Source of the DNA: Epiperipatus broadwayi
Lineage: Eukaryota > Onychophora > Udeonychophora > Euonychophora > Peripatidae
Direction: 5' to 3'
NCBI GenBank assembly: GCA_028023455.1
Contig: JAQFVV010006341.1
Location: 868,001-932,000, forward strand
Length of the DNA: 64,000 nucleotides
Part shown: one piece after another, positions 62,880 to 64,000 of the stretch
Layout: each line of letters begins with the position of its first letter
Numbering within the stretch: the first letter of the stretch is position 1
Notes under the pieces: model-generated
Told to the model about the DNA's origin: nothing
What the model saw: only the letters and a program-made list of their open reading frames with translations
Database searches by the model: none
Translations under genes and position numbers: made by a program

Positions 62880-63190
62880 AAATTTGATAGTAATGCTGTT
62901 AATTTGAACAAATTAAAAGCAAGAACTCCATCTTTAGATTTACAATATGTAGATGATTGGACTGTTTTTGATAATTCAAAGATTGATCTTCAAAAATGTT
63001 TTGAATGCAACTTATAAAGCATTTATTTCAGTAATTAAAGAATCTTCAGCAGTTTTTTAGTTTGAAAATGTGAATCAGTTTAAATATCTTGGTAGCTTTT
63101 TAGTTAAGAAGATAGATGTGAATGTTGAGATATAGCACAAACACCATTGTGATCTTAGTGATTTTTAATGAGCTACAATAAGATATTTCA
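62880..63190 (+). pseudogene. LINE reverse transcriptase remnant of a third lineage
   Basis: A 43-codon open stretch KFDSNAVNLNKLKARTPSLD..LQYVDDWTVFDNS..DLQKCF resembles the FxLxxLxAxT..LQYADDxAL-x-A-x-S-x-x-DLQ block of a LINE lineage distinct from the two RTE types above. Downstream, FENVNQFKYLGSFL fits the V-x-x-F-x-YLGS-x-(I/L) block at the expected distance. The catalytic YADD is YVDD. The domain is broken by stops at 63015-63060 and has lost the rest. Confidence 0.5.
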
Positions 63191-63504
63191 TCAAAGGAAA
63201 ATAATTTCTTCAATTTTTTTTCCTGAAAATGTATTATATGGAAATGAGATATAAACAGAGTGAATCCATTATTGAAATAGCATAAATGCAGTGGAAAAGG
63301 TTCAAATAAAAATACTGTAATATTCCGAAATACATTAACAAAGTCATAAAAATCCATCTATGTGTTGGATGGGATATTTTGAAATCCATTCTAAGTTATC
63401 CTTTTATTCTCACATTTAGTTGCATTTGATTAGATTTTTGGACTTCATTTTATTTTAATTAAAATGGATGAAGCGGGAAATTTAATTAATGAATTTTATT
63501 TTAG

Positions 63505-63600
63505 AACAAGGGATGAAACATTACTGGAAGATTGTGATATTGTGGTAGATGTTGGTGGAGTATTTGATTCAAGTAAAAACCTTTTTGATCATCACCAAAG
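63505..63600 (+). CDS. MYG1: MYG1 exonuclease, second coding exon (DHH motif)
   Basis: The acceptor is TTTTAG at 63499-63504 and the donor is GTAAAA at 63601. The exon enters in phase 2, completing Arg, and leaves in phase 2. It encodes [18 protein letters not shown] and then LFDHHQ. The DHH triad gives the superfamily its name and binds catalytic metal, and CDIVVDVGG is near-invariant in MYG1. An 8.5-kb intron full of retroelement debris separates it from the first coding exon. The frame is intact. Confidence 0.92.
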
Positions 63601-63964
63601 GTAAAATTGCTTTTAAACTTTTTTTTTTAAGTTTTTGTTGACTCTTAATCTTGGAATATCAAAAAGAAATGAATTTTGTTAGCTTTTCATTTTATATGAT
63701 ATGCAAAATAAAATAAAAAATAGGAAATATTTTAATAATTATTTCTTTGTTTAAACATTTTTTTTTGTATGTATTGTTGATATGTATTCAATTTTATTTG
63801 ACAAAAAACCTTTATAAAATGAAGTTCTGAAAAATAATTCTCTCTTTTTGAATTCATATTACTAATTTCAAATCCTTTCTTCAATAAGTGAAAAGTAAAA
63901 AACATTTTTTTTTGCTTTTCCATTGTGTATTATTTCCTATTAATACTGATTGATATTTTTTTAG

Positions 63965-64000
63965 AACTTTTAATGAAAGTATGAATAGTCTTGACTCTAG
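63965..64000 (+). CDS. MYG1: MYG1 exonuclease, third coding exon, cut by window edge
   Basis: The acceptor TTTTTTAG ends at 63964. The exon completes an Arg codon and reads TFNESMNSLDS before the window ends, matching the family's (S/T)F-E-M-SL stretch just after DHHQR. The remaining exons (catalytic core and C-terminal domain) lie to the right. Confidence 0.88.

Overview
This window is strongly AT-rich animal nuclear DNA: split genes with GT-AG introns, long introns packed with retroelements, and no operons or bacterial signals. Two host genes are recognisable, both on the + strand. The retroelement mix (RTE-type LINEs, a Penelope-like element, a coiled-coil gag LTR element, a tRNA-derived SINE) fits an invertebrate, probably an arthropod. 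That is an inference and I cannot name the species.

Gene 1 is the 3' half of a glucoside xylosyltransferase gene (GXYLT1/2, Drosophila shams; family GT8). Its exons are 6130-6322, 6404-6553, 16410-16582 and 21740-21883, which join in frame to 219 codons plus a TAA stop. The 5' exons are not in the window. Gene 2 is the 5' end of MYG1, a DHH-family exonuclease. Its coding exons are 54881-55020, 63505-63600 and 63965 onward, and the gene runs off the right edge.

Layout: 1-6129 is upstream or intronic DNA holding a nested inverted repeat array (1505-3310). The 9.9-kb GXYLT intron 6554-16409 holds a perfect 322-bp tandem duplication, a 0.93-kb palindrome, two inverted-dimer repeats, a tRNA-derived SINE and another inverted repeat. 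The 5.2-kb intron 16583-21739 holds two RTE LINE 3' fragments in opposite orientation. The intergenic stretch 21884-54871 holds a palindromic Penelope-like element (about 23850-25330), decayed LINE pieces, a LINE C-terminal ORF nested in a repeat (34754-35395), a degraded LTR retrotransposon (about 38408-42540), a 500-N assembly gap (46073-46572), an RTE LINE (48298-49795) and a LINE endonuclease remnant (about 50435-51015). The 8.5-kb MYG1 intron holds a tandem repeat pair, a decayed BovB/RTE-like LINE, an insert flanked by 36-bp direct repeats, and more LINE debris.

The most unusual content is a family of small repeats (unit about 0.41-0.46 kb, family A, with a diverged relative B). They occur as direct tandems and as head-to-head inverted dimers. 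Some are bounded by 12-13 bp target-site duplications, and the best copies carry a hammerhead-ribozyme-like core. The layout resembles retrozymes or non-autonomous Penelope-like elements. The same head-to-head form, with 3' ends outward, recurs in a coding Penelope-like element and in an unrelated palindrome, which suggests a shared insertion mechanism.
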